Counted from the stretch's first letter, positions 53,301 to 61,822 are shown. The stretch is DNA of 64,000 bases from an uncultured Prevotella sp. (GCA_934254985.1 CAKQMS010000003.1:1-64000), one strand, 5' to 3'. Notes: a model not told the origin generated them from the letters alone. Numbers and translations are program-made.

Positions 53301-53335
53301 TCATCGTAAACGGTAAGAAGGTCGCTAAGAAGTAA
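50324..53335 (+). CDS. Large secreted protein with Ig-like repeats and C-terminal sorting-like tail
   Basis: 1003 residues with a signal peptide that starts late (basic MNKNLQSHTCSAFKKAWLVL, then hydrophobic LVCLMSTMLASA). The body has several repeated beta-sandwich segments with the phrase 'pADGskv..l..i.l.F...v' (for example TPADGEKLTENIVKIYFSDK, VEGSTVNEISTIICSM, DPENESTITSLGEIVIMSDK, DPANGSKVDALGTVTIDY), an Ig-like/BIG-type repeat. It ends in GTVYNLNGVKVNKATKGIFI, then VNGKKVAKK. Own terminator before and after. Probable surface protein; ligand unknown. Confidence 0.82.
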   Translation: MNKNLQSHTCSAFKKAWLVLVCLMSTMLASAAEWTPFETGVKYDFKFMKDQNFKFVPTEDGILRIYAQETNISVSTEGDDETCTASKESKISAWKYKPTTDEDGTTWSGYTEASLKAGTPYYINVPGTLSKSVKKYFKGVFEAGVNELKLTDVNFEEGKVFDITDTRCGQLNLSFNMNAKADDTNIKIGNIIDCNVETRTSTNAGGLYVLLKDSIITWLNKGIIVGGEEMIITVKNIRAAADENIKYGKDGNLTLKFLTPSKPHTLVSKQLPDPFLSYWPKGDERGMIVLTFDSDVMAGDAQTAKGSFTLGYADMDDVYVESLEPSMFRAEGNKLYIDFTGKLRTKETMGLKNDWDIITLRLMNVKMADGTNVFSAGAGTSGSFTFTMNYKEYKSNLAFELTPADGEKLTENIVKIYFSDKNAITFEGVKFTYQDENDKKYQTVVTEGITSTEEGDEAIEYVIPITDAIKNGKNVRFTLTGVVANDGLDHSDITARWNPGQELVATLAPSNLSVKDGSVVKSFDKITLTFDEDVTIDANAKAADVTFKDAKSGRIIYASAESVEDNTKQIVIAPAEDLKDKHEYILTINKGVIVNKEYAETNGKYGNYMTEQSYGFTIYANLGAYDFVTSPVEGSTVNEISTIICSMIPGANVGSSAIGYANPTDKFVYLLNEKNEKIATATCGDVENGMYIKFSPAITKPGTYTIHIEDSVYFVGTGFEAAQNENPVEFKYTVIAAPEELEFTTDPENESTITSLGEIVIMSDKDIYGTTTPIQAYCDRQVFNGTLTMGDVNRREAYIEFTDAAGEPITAEGDYRIEIPAGVFGNKAWYDSDCLSGACNAATTLYYTVGKEATEITYTADPANGSKVDALGTVTIDYNTTSIMPSSGKILVYKDGKELKEVEAEVVYKDPNDWSEVSHKATFDVNVTEAGVYTIEIPEGYFVDENGDNIPAVTLTYYVGEASGIQNINAAIANGTVYNLNGVKVNKATKGIFIVNGKKVAKK

Positions 53336-53401
53336 GCACACATTATATATATAATGAGGAAAGGGTAAAGATATTATCCTACTCATAATATAACCAAACA
53401 A

Positions 53402-53440
53402 GAGGGTATGTCTACGACATTGTCGCATGACATACCCTCT
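53402..53440 (+). terminator. Terminator of the Ig-like repeat gene
   Basis: 12-bp stem AGAGGGTATGTC / GACATACCCTCT with inner CGACA/TGTCG pairing and T-rich end. The rest of 53336-53650 holds only the promoter at 53558. Confidence 0.85.
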
Positions 53441-53557
53441 TTCATTTCTATATGATACTTTCTCAGACATATATGATACTAGTAATATAGCTAAGTGACT
53501 AATTTATTAAGCTACATCATTTTTTTTAGTTCTAAATCAAAAAATACAGTTTATTCG

Positions 53558-53589
53558 CTTGGTTGTAAAATTAAATCATTGTAACTTTG
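53558..53589 (+). promoter_or_regulatory. Promoter of the lipoprotein gene at 53651
   Basis: CTTG (53558-53561), 20-base spacer, TAACTTTG (53582-53589) followed by C. Confidence 0.65.
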
Positions 53590-53650
53590 CAACCAAAATA
53601 TTATCCCTAACATATTTTCATCTTAAACAAACAGTAAAATCCCCCAAAAT

Positions 53651-54946
53651 ATGAAAATAAAACTACTTGGAATGCTATCATTGACAGCCCTCTCGTTAGG
53701 TATGGTATCATGTAGCAGCGAAGACATTGAGACAACAGGCAACATTCTGACAGAGAATGCTCAGAAGTATGGCACACGATCATCAGAAGTAAACATGTAT
53801 TTCGGTGGCAATAAGATTGCAGGCTCACGTGGATGCGATGTAAATGGTAACATGTGGGGCGCAGAAATGCCAGAATATCCAACAGAAGAAGAAAAGGCTG
53901 GTATCCTTGACTATGTCCGCAATAATTCAGGAGCATCTGTAGAATGGCCAGGCTATACATGTTATTATGTACAGCACGTGATTAGTGCACACAACAAGTA
54001 TAGCTATACCGACAGTAATGGTGCACAGCATAATGATATTGATGGTTCTGCTCATTTGAACGAACTCCAAATCAAAGAGAACAACGGCAACTACACCCAT
54101 GTCAACAACTTCAATGAAGGTAAGTGTGACAACGCGGTTACTCACAATGCAGCTCTTATGACAGAAGGTTTTCAGGGAGCACGTACTCATGAGTCTTACG
54201 GTGGTGCGAATGTTGACAAATGGAGACTATTTTATTGGAATGGCAACTACTATCTTGGTATAGACTACATGATGGTAAATGGTAGTGGTAGGATTGACGC
54301 AGATGATGTCTATGACGACTGGATTATGAAGATTATACCTGGTAAGGGTGAAACTCCTGTTGTTCCTCCAACACCAGAGCCAAATCCTACTCCAAACCCA
54401 GAGCCAACAGTTCGTGAGGGCGAGGTTGAGTTCGATATCCATCAGCAGGAGCACAAAGATTGGAACGAGATTAAAACTTCTATCCACGTACGCGATACTG
54501 CTGCTGTTCACGTATTCCTCCCTATCCCTGAGGAGAGCCAGGCTGTAGCTGACGACTTCGATATCCGTACAGGTGATGTTTATCAGTATGTTGAGAACTT
54601 CGAAGCTAAGTTTGAATTCGCAGGTAAGGAATTCTCATTCCCTGTAGAAATCAACCATACAGCTACAGGTATCGACATCTTGATTGACTGCACAACAGCA
54701 GAAGCTAAGGAAGCTTTGAAGTTGGCTCGTGGCGTATTCGACGATGGTATCACATTCGAGATTCATAGCTACGTAAATCCTGATGTTGCAACAGAGCAGA
54801 TTTGGAATTGGCTTAAGACCGTGAAGTTGCCAAGCACTAAGACTTCACAATGGCCACAGGATGGCGACATCTCTACTCATGTTCGTGGACAGATTTCATC
54901 AGCATACCACATGGACGAGATGATTCATTTCGATGAGCGTCCATAA
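53651..54946 (+). CDS. Lipoprotein of unknown function with a Pro-rich linker and shared C-terminal domain
   Basis: 431 residues with signal peptide and lipobox (LGMVSCSSED). An N-terminal domain (about 30-230; ANVDKWRLFYWNGNYYLGID) is joined by a PTPEPNPTPNPEP linker (about 237-253) to a C-terminal domain (about 257-395) similar by eye to the body of the lipoprotein at 26626: both contain IHVR, VxVFxPxP and F-DG-TFEI-Y-N. I do not know either family. Single gene with own promoter and terminator, directly after the secreted-protein genes, so surface exposure is likely. Confidence 0.8.
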   Translation: MKIKLLGMLSLTALSLGMVSCSSEDIETTGNILTENAQKYGTRSSEVNMYFGGNKIAGSRGCDVNGNMWGAEMPEYPTEEEKAGILDYVRNNSGASVEWPGYTCYYVQHVISAHNKYSYTDSNGAQHNDIDGSAHLNELQIKENNGNYTHVNNFNEGKCDNAVTHNAALMTEGFQGARTHESYGGANVDKWRLFYWNGNYYLGIDYMMVNGSGRIDADDVYDDWIMKIIPGKGETPVVPPTPEPNPTPNPEPTVREGEVEFDIHQQEHKDWNEIKTSIHVRDTAAVHVFLPIPEESQAVADDFDIRTGDVYQYVENFEAKFEFAGKEFSFPVEINHTATGIDILIDCTTAEAKEALKLARGVFDDGITFEIHSYVNPDVATEQIWNWLKTVKLPSTKTSQWPQDGDISTHVRGQISSAYHMDEMIHFDERP

Positions 54947-54994
54947 ATCGGGTGCATACAAAGAAGAATAAAACAAACAAACAATAACTACTAA

Positions 54995-55035
54995 GAAAGT
55001 GTATCAAACAAATCACACAGTTTGATACACTTTTT
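54995..55035 (+). terminator. Terminator of the lipoprotein gene
   Basis: Perfect 14-bp stem AAAGTGTATCAAAC / GTTTGATACACTTT with a T8 run. Confidence 0.92.
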
Positions 55036-55092
55036 TTTGTGGTTATACCCCAAATAACAATAATACCATATAAAGAAAATAGAGAAAAAGAA

Positions 55093-55398
55093 ATGTTCAT
55101 AGTAATATTATTCATATTCCTTGGTATAAGCGTAGGCTATATCATACGCACAAAGATAAGCTGCGATAAGCAACTATCTATAGGCACATGGGCAGGAAGA
55201 ACAACAACATGGCTGATATGGATGTTACTGTTCATGCTTGGCATCGAAGTGGGAAGCAACGAGCAAATAATAAAATCGTTGCCTACATTGGGCGTTGAAG
55301 CATTGGTGTTGTCGATATGCGGAACATTGGGCAGCTGTGCCTTGGCATGGGGATTATGGAAGATGGCTAAGCAAGAGAAGAAAGGAGGCGAAGAATGA
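55093..55398 (+). CDS. LysO-type lysine exporter, N-terminal half (small subunit)
   Basis: 101 residues from MFIVILFIFLGISVGYIIRT (55093); an earlier in-frame ATG at 55039 adds a non-hydrophobic stretch and is rejected. Three transmembrane helices. It matches the first third of E. coli LysO (YbjE, DUF340), an inner-membrane lysine exporter. Its stop overlaps the ATG of the next gene by 4 bases (ATGA), so the two parts are translated together and probably assemble. The split is known in other Bacteroidetes as I recall, so it need not be a frameshift. Confidence 0.82.
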   Translation: MFIVILFIFLGISVGYIIRTKISCDKQLSIGTWAGRTTTWLIWMLLFMLGIEVGSNEQIIKSLPTLGVEALVLSICGTLGSCALAWGLWKMAKQEKKGGEE

Positions 55399-56021
55399 AA
55401 GGTAGTTTGATAGTGGTAGGCTTTTTCATTCTCGGACTGATAGTTGGACATACCGATTGTATGCCAGTATGGGTGATGGAAAGCGACACAAGTTTCATAG
55501 CGCTATGCTTCCTGTTGTTCTTCGTAGGCTTAGGAATAGGTATGAATCCTGATATGAAGAAAGATATCAAGAGCCTTAGTCCACGATTGGCACTATTGCC
55601 TTTGGCTACGATATTAGGCTCATGGCTCGGAGCTATGGTGGCATACTTGATAATGAACATCGACCTCACAAACGTCTTGCAACATCGAAGCCTCAGCGAC
55701 TGTATGGCTTTGAATAGCGGCTTTGCATATTATTCGCTATCGAGTATTTTCATAACTGAATATCGTGGAGCAGAACTTGGCACCATAGCCTTGCTTGCAA
55801 ATATAATCCGCGAGATGATAACGCTATTGCTGACACCATTATTGGCTAAATGGTTTGGATCATTGGCTCCTATATCTACAGGTGGAGCTACAACCATGGA
55901 CACCACCCTACCAATAATCACTCAAACTATTGGTCAACGCTATGTTGCCTTGAGCATATACCATGGTTTCGTTACTGACTTCAGCGTACCTTTCCTCGTT
56001 ACCATGTGGTGTATGCTGTAG
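55395..56021 (+). CDS. lysO: LysO family lysine exporter, C-terminal part
   Basis: 208 residues with about six transmembrane helices and the DUF340 signatures DCMALNSGFAYYSLSSIFIT (about 94-113) and STGGATTMDTTLPIITQTIG (about 161-180), the region with acidic residues needed for transport. Expected to export L-lysine and toxic analogues such as thialysine. ATGA overlap with the preceding small subunit. In E. coli lysO is lysine-repressed; no lysine riboswitch is visible in the short leader here. Confidence 0.85.
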   Translation: MKGSLIVVGFFILGLIVGHTDCMPVWVMESDTSFIALCFLLFFVGLGIGMNPDMKKDIKSLSPRLALLPLATILGSWLGAMVAYLIMNIDLTNVLQHRSLSDCMALNSGFAYYSLSSIFITEYRGAELGTIALLANIIREMITLLLTPLLAKWFGSLAPISTGGATTMDTTLPIITQTIGQRYVALSIYHGFVTDFSVPFLVTMWCML

Positions 56022-56079
56022 AATACAGACTGTAACATACATATAATATTGCTGTATTATGATTGAAATATCTATGAAG

Positions 56080-56087
56080 TAACTTTG
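56080..56087 (+). promoter_or_regulatory. -7 promoter box for the LRR-ppk-ppx operon
   Basis: TAACTTTG followed by C, 50 bases before the ATG at 56138. Confidence 0.55.
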
Positions 56088-56137
56088 CCGCAGAATTTAA
56101 GGCTAAAGATAAAGGATATCATAAAAACAGCAACACA

Positions 56138-56752
56138 ATGAAAGAGAGCAAAAAGGCTATTTTGGAAATTCTGAAGAAGAAGAGTTCCAAGAAGAATGAA
56201 AAGTTTGAAAACCTCGTATTAAACCTCGCACTACAGAAGATAGATAGCGACAGTTTTGAATACGATGGCGAAGGTGTATATACTGCCGATGGCAAGCGTA
56301 TCATCTATTGCATGTCGCAGGGCGAAAACTTCCACATACAAGAAGGTACTATTGTGATTGGTGAGATGGCATTCCGCGGAAAGAAAAACTTGAAGAATGT
56401 CATCATACCAAACACAGTAGTAACAATAGAGCGCGACGCCTTCTATGATTGCGACGAATTGGAGACAGTATATGTGCCAGTAAGCGTGAAAGAGGTTAGA
56501 GGATATTCGTTTGCAGAATGCGACAAGCTAAAGAGAGTGACATTTGCAAGTGTGCCTGAGAAGTTGGGTCGTCACACATTCGACGAGTGCGACCAACTAC
56601 GCGAGATATTTGTTCCAGAAGGTAGCACAAGCTTCTTCCGCAAAGCTTTACACTACGACGAGAGCGAAAGCGAATATTTTATTCAGGAGGTAAAGAAGGA
56701 GAAGAAAAAGAAGGCTGATAAGAAAACCACTAATACCAAGCAAAATGACTAA
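56138..56752 (+). CDS. BspA-type leucine-rich repeat protein
   Basis: 204 residues without signal peptide, beginning with a Lys-rich helix. About 85-170 hold three to four LRR_5-type repeats (IGEMAFRGKKNLKNVIIPNT, IERDAFYDCDELETVYVPVS, GYSFAECDKLKRVTFAS, LGRHTFDECDQLREIFVPEG), and the C-terminus is extremely basic (KKEKKKKADKKTT). Overlaps the ppk start by 8 bases, so it is coupled to polyphosphate synthesis. A cytosolic LRR with a Lys-rich tail could bind polyphosphate or nucleic acid; this is inference. Confidence 0.82.
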   Translation: MKESKKAILEILKKKSSKKNEKFENLVLNLALQKIDSDSFEYDGEGVYTADGKRIIYCMSQGENFHIQEGTIVIGEMAFRGKKNLKNVIIPNTVVTIERDAFYDCDELETVYVPVSVKEVRGYSFAECDKLKRVTFASVPEKLGRHTFDECDQLREIFVPEGSTSFFRKALHYDESESEYFIQEVKKEKKKKADKKTTNTKQND

Positions 56753-58790
56753 GGAACAGATGCTTAAGAATGTGTATGTGGATAGAGATATCAGCTGGAT
56801 GTATTTCAACCACCGCATACTTCAAGAAGCAAACAAGGAATATGTGCCATTGCACGAGAGGTTGTCGTTTTTGGGTATTTATTCTAACAACCTCGATGAG
56901 TTCTTCCGTGTGAGAGTTGCATCGCTCAACCGCATGCTGGAAGGAAAGGTTTCGCACGAAACCGAACAGCAACTACGAAAAACACTAAAGGTAATAAACA
57001 AGCTCAACGAAACATATTCGAAGGAATATACAGAGTCGGTGGATAAGGTTTTCCACGAACTTGAGCTTCACAATATCCGTCTGCTCACAGAAACAGAACT
57101 AAACGACGAGCAGAAGGAGTTTCTACATAGTTTCTTTTTGGATAAGCTAAACGGCTCTATAAATCCTATTTGGCTATCAGAGATTGACGATTTCTCATCG
57201 CTTGAGGATAATCGCATATACCTGATAGTAGAGAAAACGGAAGACAAGAGCGGTAAGAAGAAGTATGCCATCGTGAAAGTGCCAGACAGACAGTTTGGAC
57301 GTTGGGTGAAAGTGCCATCGAGCGAAGGTTTCGACAATATAATGTATCTCGACGATGTGATAAGATATTGTCTGCCTTTGGTATTCTTGGGATTCAAGGA
57401 GAGCTCGTATAGAGCATTCTCATTTAAATTTACTAAGGATGCAGAGATGGAAGTGGACAACGATGCCGACTTCGGAACCATGGAGAAGATAGCATTGGGC
57501 GTAAATAGTCGCAAGAAAGGAGAGGCTGTAAGAATTATCTACGATAGCGATATGCCTAAGGATATGGTGAAGAAGATGCGCGAGAGACTAAAGACCAAGG
57601 AACTTGATACCAGTCTTGCTGGCGGCAGATATCAGAATCATAAAGATTTGATGTCGTTCCCAGACTGCGGACAAAAAGATTTGAAATATCAGCCTTGGCC
57701 TTCGATAATGAAGCCGGAATTCCTTAGCCCAGATAGCATATTAGACCAGATTAGAGAGAAAGACCGCTTTATACATGTGCCATACCATAGTTTTAATGGC
57801 TACATCCGCGTGTTGCGTGAGGCTGCGGTAAAACCTGAGGTAAAAGCGATAAAGACTACTCTATATCGACTTGCCAAAGACTCAAAGGTGGTGAAGGCTC
57901 TTATCACAGCTGCAAGAAATGGTAAAAAGGTGACGGCTATTGTGGAGCTCTTGGCTCGCTTCGATGAAGAGAGCAACATAAAATGGAGCAAGAGAATGCA
58001 GGAAGAAGGCGTAAACGTGATATTCGGCGTAGAAGGTCTGAAGATACATAGCAAACTGTTGCTCATAGAATCTAAGAAAGGCAACATAGCTTGCATCGGA
58101 ACAGGAAACTTCCACGAAGGCAACGCACGAATATATACTGACTATCTGATGATGACTGCTCGTACAAAGATTGTCAACGAGGTTGCAAAGGTATTCGACT
58201 TTATAGACCGACCGTTCTCGCAAGTGAGATTCAACGAACTATTGGTGTCTCCAAACTCTATGAAGAGTCGCATACTGAGAATGCTTGACAATGAGATTCG
58301 CAATGCCAACGAGGGCAAAGAGGCATGGCTGAAGATGAAGATCAACCATATCACAGATATCGATGTGGTAAGCAAACTATATCAGGCTTCGAAGGCTGGC
58401 GTGAAGATTGACATTCTGATTCGTGGCAACTGCTCAATAGTGCCAGGCATAGCAAAGATGAGCGAGAACATACGCTGCGTAGGTATCATAGATAGATACT
58501 TGGAGCATTCACGTATATTGATATTCTGTAATGGTGGTAAACCAAAATACTATCTTGGTTCTGCCGACTGGATGCCTCGCAACTTGATAAACCGCATAGA
58601 GGTGATGACACCTGTATACGACGAAGAATTGCAGAACGACCTTATGCGCACAATATCTTATGGTATGCGCGACACGCTGAACGGAAGAGTGGTAGATGGA
58701 AGAGGAACTAACAACTTTGTGGAAGGCGAACCTTTCCGCAGTCAGGAAGAACTATATAAAAGATATGTCGAAGAAAACGAAACCCATTAA
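56745..58790 (+). CDS. ppk1: Polyphosphate kinase 1
   Basis: Makes polyphosphate from ATP, reversible. 681 residues, family length. N-terminal domain DRDISWMYFNHRILQEA (about 11-27) with the start of the conserved RELSWLxFNxRVL motif; middle YHSFNGYIRVLREAAV; the autophosphorylated His in GLKIHSKLLLI (about residue 433) and second His in YLEHSRILIF (about 586); SADWMPRNLINRIE near the end. Preceded by the LRR gene (8-base overlap) and followed by ppx (26-base overlap), so the operon couples synthesis and breakdown of polyphosphate. Confidence 0.95.
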   Translation: MTKEQMLKNVYVDRDISWMYFNHRILQEANKEYVPLHERLSFLGIYSNNLDEFFRVRVASLNRMLEGKVSHETEQQLRKTLKVINKLNETYSKEYTESVDKVFHELELHNIRLLTETELNDEQKEFLHSFFLDKLNGSINPIWLSEIDDFSSLEDNRIYLIVEKTEDKSGKKKYAIVKVPDRQFGRWVKVPSSEGFDNIMYLDDVIRYCLPLVFLGFKESSYRAFSFKFTKDAEMEVDNDADFGTMEKIALGVNSRKKGEAVRIIYDSDMPKDMVKKMRERLKTKELDTSLAGGRYQNHKDLMSFPDCGQKDLKYQPWPSIMKPEFLSPDSILDQIREKDRFIHVPYHSFNGYIRVLREAAVKPEVKAIKTTLYRLAKDSKVVKALITAARNGKKVTAIVELLARFDEESNIKWSKRMQEEGVNVIFGVEGLKIHSKLLLIESKKGNIACIGTGNFHEGNARIYTDYLMMTARTKIVNEVAKVFDFIDRPFSQVRFNELLVSPNSMKSRILRMLDNEIRNANEGKEAWLKMKINHITDIDVVSKLYQASKAGVKIDILIRGNCSIVPGIAKMSENIRCVGIIDRYLEHSRILIFCNGGKPKYYLGSADWMPRNLINRIEVMTPVYDEELQNDLMRTISYGMRDTLNGRVVDGRGTNNFVEGEPFRSQEELYKRYVEENETH

Positions 58791-59688
58791 TGTTGCTGCC
58801 ATAGATATTGGTTCGAATGGTGCACGTTTGCTGATAAAGCGCTTCGACCCTGACAATGCGGTAGAGAACGAGCGCATTCGAAAGATGATGTTTATCCGCA
58901 TACCTCTACGCCTGGGCAAAGACGTGTTCTCGCTCGACAAGATATCGAAAGAACGCACCAAGATGATGGTACACATGATGAAGGGCTTCAAAGACTTTAT
59001 GAAGCTGTATAATGTGAAGATATACAGGGCGTGTGCCACTTCAGCCATGCGTGATGCCGAGAATGGCAAAGAGGTAATGAAGAAGATAGAAAAGGCTACA
59101 GGCATAGAGCTGGAGATAATAAGAGGGCAAGAGGAAGCAAGACTACTATTCAACAACCTGCTGGAGAAGACAGGCTCTAACAAGGGCAACTTTGCTTATA
59201 TCGATGTGGGCGGTGGCTCTACAGAGGTATCACTAATACATGATGGCGAACTGGCAGAGAGCTATTCCTACAACATCGGAACGCTAAGAATGCTTAGCGG
59301 AAAGGTAAAGGAAGATACCGTGAAGCTGTTTATGGAAAACCTCAGCAAGTATGCTACCCTATATGAGGATATTCAGATTATAGGTTCTGGCGGTAATATC
59401 AACAAACTTTGCAAGTTGGCTCGCCATAGCAAAGATGAGATAAACGTGATTACGCTAACAGAACTTAACCGACTGCATAAGTTGCTACAGCCTATGAGCA
59501 TAGAGGAACGCAAAACGGAGTTTGGACTGAAAGACGACCGAGCCGACGTTATTGTTCCTGCAGCAGAGATATTCCTCAAGGCTTGCCAGTATCTGAAATG
59601 CAACTCGATATTGGTGCCTAACATATCGTTAGCTGACTCTATAGTAGATGGTCTTATGACTAAACAAAAAGAAAAGTCGGAAGACTAA
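58765..59688 (+). CDS. ppx: Exopolyphosphatase (Ppx/GppA family)
   Basis: ASKHA-fold phosphatase that removes terminal phosphate from polyphosphate or converts pppGpp to ppGpp. I choose MSKKTKPINVAAID (58765, 307 residues); a longer frame from 58696 overlaps ppk more deeply. Motifs: AAIDIGSNGARLLI (phosphate 1), ATSAMRDAENGKEVM, the Glu-containing GQEEARLLFNN and DVGGGSTEVSLIHDGE. It is shorter than E. coli Ppx (513) and lacks the C-terminal HD-like domains, as do other Bacteroidetes homologues. Third gene of the operon; ends in a terminator. Confidence 0.92.
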   Translation: MSKKTKPINVAAIDIGSNGARLLIKRFDPDNAVENERIRKMMFIRIPLRLGKDVFSLDKISKERTKMMVHMMKGFKDFMKLYNVKIYRACATSAMRDAENGKEVMKKIEKATGIELEIIRGQEEARLLFNNLLEKTGSNKGNFAYIDVGGGSTEVSLIHDGELAESYSYNIGTLRMLSGKVKEDTVKLFMENLSKYATLYEDIQIIGSGGNINKLCKLARHSKDEINVITLTELNRLHKLLQPMSIEERKTEFGLKDDRADVIVPAAEIFLKACQYLKCNSILVPNISLADSIVDGLMTKQKEKSED

Positions 59689-59757
59689 GAAATAATAACA
59701 ACACAATCCGAAACCACCGTCTTGGCATTGAATTGCCTCAAGATGCTTGGAATTGGT

Positions 59758-59790
59758 AAAGGGCATGTCACTCGAAAGTGGCATGCCCTT
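59758..59790 (+). terminator. Terminator of the LRR-ppk-ppx operon
   Basis: Stem AAGGGCATG / CATGCCCTT with CACT/AGTG extension (one bulge each), loop CGAA, T7 run. Confidence 0.9.
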
Positions 59791-59820
59791 GTTTTTTTAT
59801 ATTAGTGCATATTTAAATCA

Positions 59821-61104
59821 TTAGATTTGATCCAAAGCCTGCTTGATGTCGGCAAGGATATCTTCTACATCCTCAATACCTACAGAAAGGCGAATAAGGT
59901 CTGGAGCGATGCCTGCCTCAAGGAGTTGCTCCTCGGATAGCTGACGATGAGTGTGGCTTGCAGGATGGAGCACACAAGAGCGTGCATCAGCTACGTGGGT
60001 AACGATAGCTATCATCTTAAGAGAATCCATAAACTTGATGGCTGTCTCACGGTCGCCCTTCAAGCCAAAGCACATCACGCCGCATGAGCCATTAGGCAAA
60101 TACTTCTCGGCAAGAGCATGGTCTGGAGCATCAGCAAGACCCGAATAGCGCACCCATGCCACACGTGGATCGTCGTGGAGGAACTCTGCCACCTTCTGCG
60201 CATTCTCGCAATGGCGAGGCATACGAAGATGTAAGGTCTCAAGACCGAGGTTAAGAAGGAACGAGTTCTGAGGACCTGGAATAGAGCCAAGGTCGCGCAT
60301 GAGCTGGGCTACGAGCTTAGTGGTGTATGCCATCTTGCCGAAAGCCTTGGTATAGGTAAGACCGTGGTACGACTCGTCGGGAGTGCAAAGACCAGGGAAC
60401 TTATCTGCATGTGCTTCCCAATCAAAGTTGCCACTATCTACTACGCAACCGCCAACCTGTGTGGCATGACCATCCATATACTTGGTGGTAGAGTGTGTAA
60501 CGATGTCGCATCCCCACTCAAAAGGACGGCAGTTGACAGGAGTTGCAAAGGTGTTGTCGACAATAAGAGGCACACCATGCTTATGAGCCATATTAGCAAA
60601 GCGCTCTATATCGAAGACGTTGCAACCTGGGTTAGAGATGGTTTCACCAAAGAGAGCCTTGGTGTTAGGCTGGAATGCTTTCTCTATTTCTTCGTCAGAA
60701 GCTGAAGGGTCGATGAATGTGCAATCTATGCCAAGCTTCTTCAAAGTTACACCAAAGAGGTTGAAGGTGCCACCATATACTGAATTGCTAACAACGATAT
60801 GTCCGCCAGCCTCACAGATATTAAAGATAGCATAGAAGTTGGCAGCCTGGCCACTCGATGTTAGCACAGCTCCTACTCCACCCTCGAGGGCTGCAATCTT
60901 AGAAGCCACAGCATCGTTGGTAGGGTTTTGAAGGCGTGTATAGAAATATCCTTCTTTCTTAAGGTCGAAGAGCATAGCCATCTCTTCTGAGTTGTCATAC
61001 TTGAAAGTGGTGCTCTGGATGATTGGTAGCACACGCGACTCACCATTCTTTGGAGTCCATCCTGCCTGAACGCAGAGGGTGCCAATGTGTTTCTTTTGTT
61101 CCAT
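59821..61104 (-). CDS. O-acetylhomoserine aminocarboxypropyltransferase/cysteine synthase family, second copy
   Basis: 427-residue PLP enzyme of the Cys/Met family, MetY type. Motifs: [50 protein letters not shown] and the PLP lysine in [18 protein letters not shown] (about residue 208). It differs clearly from the metY at 23847 (for example YMDGH against FIGGH), so it is an ancient paralogue rather than a recent duplicate, perhaps with a different acceptor (O-acetylserine or O-succinylhomoserine). Single gene on the minus strand, downstream of rplS with a terminator between. Gene symbol withheld because the substrate is unclear. Confidence 0.9.
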   Translation of the reverse strand: MEQKKHIGTLCVQAGWTPKNGESRVLPIIQSTTFKYDNSEEMAMLFDLKKEGYFYTRLQNPTNDAVASKIAALEGGVGAVLTSSGQAANFYAIFNICEAGGHIVVSNSVYGGTFNLFGVTLKKLGIDCTFIDPSASDEEIEKAFQPNTKALFGETISNPGCNVFDIERFANMAHKHGVPLIVDNTFATPVNCRPFEWGCDIVTHSTTKYMDGHATQVGGCVVDSGNFDWEAHADKFPGLCTPDESYHGLTYTKAFGKMAYTTKLVAQLMRDLGSIPGPQNSFLLNLGLETLHLRMPRHCENAQKVAEFLHDDPRVAWVRYSGLADAPDHALAEKYLPNGSCGVMCFGLKGDRETAIKFMDSLKMIAIVTHVADARSCVLHPASHTHRQLSEEQLLEAGIAPDLIRLSVGIEDVEDILADIKQALDQI

Positions 61105-61154
61105 GTTGTTGGTTGTTTAATTATTAGCTTTTTATAATATTAGGCATTATAAGC

Positions 61155-61194
61155 AAAAAGCAGTTCCTGCCGAAAGGGGCAAAAACTGCTTTTT
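61155..61194 (-). terminator. Terminator of rplS
   Basis: Stem AAAAAGCAGTT / AACTGCTTTT with a CCTGCC..GGGGC loop, T-run on the minus strand. Confidence 0.85.
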
Positions 61195-61216
61195 ATCTCT
61201 TTGCGATGAGTTCTTT

Positions 61217-61576
61217 TTACTCGCCGGTAACGACACGCTTTTCCTTGATACGTGCCTTCTTACCTGTAAGAGCACGGAAGTAGTAAAGCTTAGCGCGACG
61301 TACCTTACCATGCTTGTTAACTTCGATAGAATCGATGTTAGGTGACTCGATAGGGAAGATACGCTCTACACCTACAGTACCAGACATCTTACGAACAGTG
61401 AAACGCTTCTTCTCACCATGACCTGTAATCTTGATTACAACACCACGATAGAGCTGGATACGCTCCTTTGAACCCTCGACGATTTTGTAAGCGACTGTGA
61501 TAGTATCACCTGCCTTGAATGCAGGGAACTTCTTGCCGGTTGCAAATGCTTCTTCAGCAACTTTAATTAAATCCAT
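61217..61576 (-). CDS. rplS: 50S ribosomal protein L19
   Basis: 119 residues, standard length. Motifs [52 protein letters not shown] and [20 protein letters not shown] are diagnostic for L19, which sits at the 30S-50S interface. Single gene with a strong promoter (61668) and a terminator. No neighbouring tRNA modification or 16S processing genes as in E. coli. Confidence 0.98.
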   Translation of the reverse strand: MDLIKVAEEAFATGKKFPAFKAGDTITVAYKIVEGSKERIQLYRGVVIKITGHGEKKRFTVRKMSGTVGVERIFPIESPNIDSIEVNKHGKVRRAKLYYFRALTGKKARIKEKRVVTGE

Positions 61577-61667
61577 TGTTTTGTTTGATAATTAAATATT
61601 GTTTGTCGTTCCAACGTAACATTCATTGTGACTCATCCACAATCAGCGGTTACGCCGAAAAGCGGTG

Positions 61668-61698
61668 CAAAGTTACTACATTTTTCCTAACTGACAAA
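61668..61698 (-). promoter_or_regulatory. Promoter of rplS
   Basis: On the minus strand TTTG (61695-61698), 19-base spacer, TAACTTTG (61668-61675) followed by C; 91 bases before the ATG. Confidence 0.75.
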
Positions 61699-61768
61699 GA
61701 GTTAGCGACTTTTTTACTATAATTTAGGTATATCTTTTGTACAAAGAAAGAATTGATAAATGGCTTTA

Positions 61769-61800
61769 TTTGGCAGTTTGGCTTTTTTCTCGTATTTTTG
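61769..61800 (+). promoter_or_regulatory. Promoter of the split 5'-nucleotidase genes
   Basis: TTTG (61769-61772), 20-base spacer, TATTTTTG (61793-61800) followed by C; 22 bases before the chosen ATG. Confidence 0.7.
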
Positions 61801-61822
61801 CAATGAAATATATAACCCATAT

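Noticed and set aside
55093..56021. Sequencing frameshift in lysO
   Set aside because: The clean ATGA overlap with a good second start and normal composition suggests two real genes.
58696..58764. Longer start of ppx
   Set aside because: It overlaps ppk by 95 bases and adds residues before the conserved AAIDIGSN motif that the family lacks.
59722..59737. Second sigma-54 promoter (TGGCATTGAATTGC)
   Set aside because: GG-to-GC spacing is 9 rather than 10 bases and it lies between a stop codon and a terminator.
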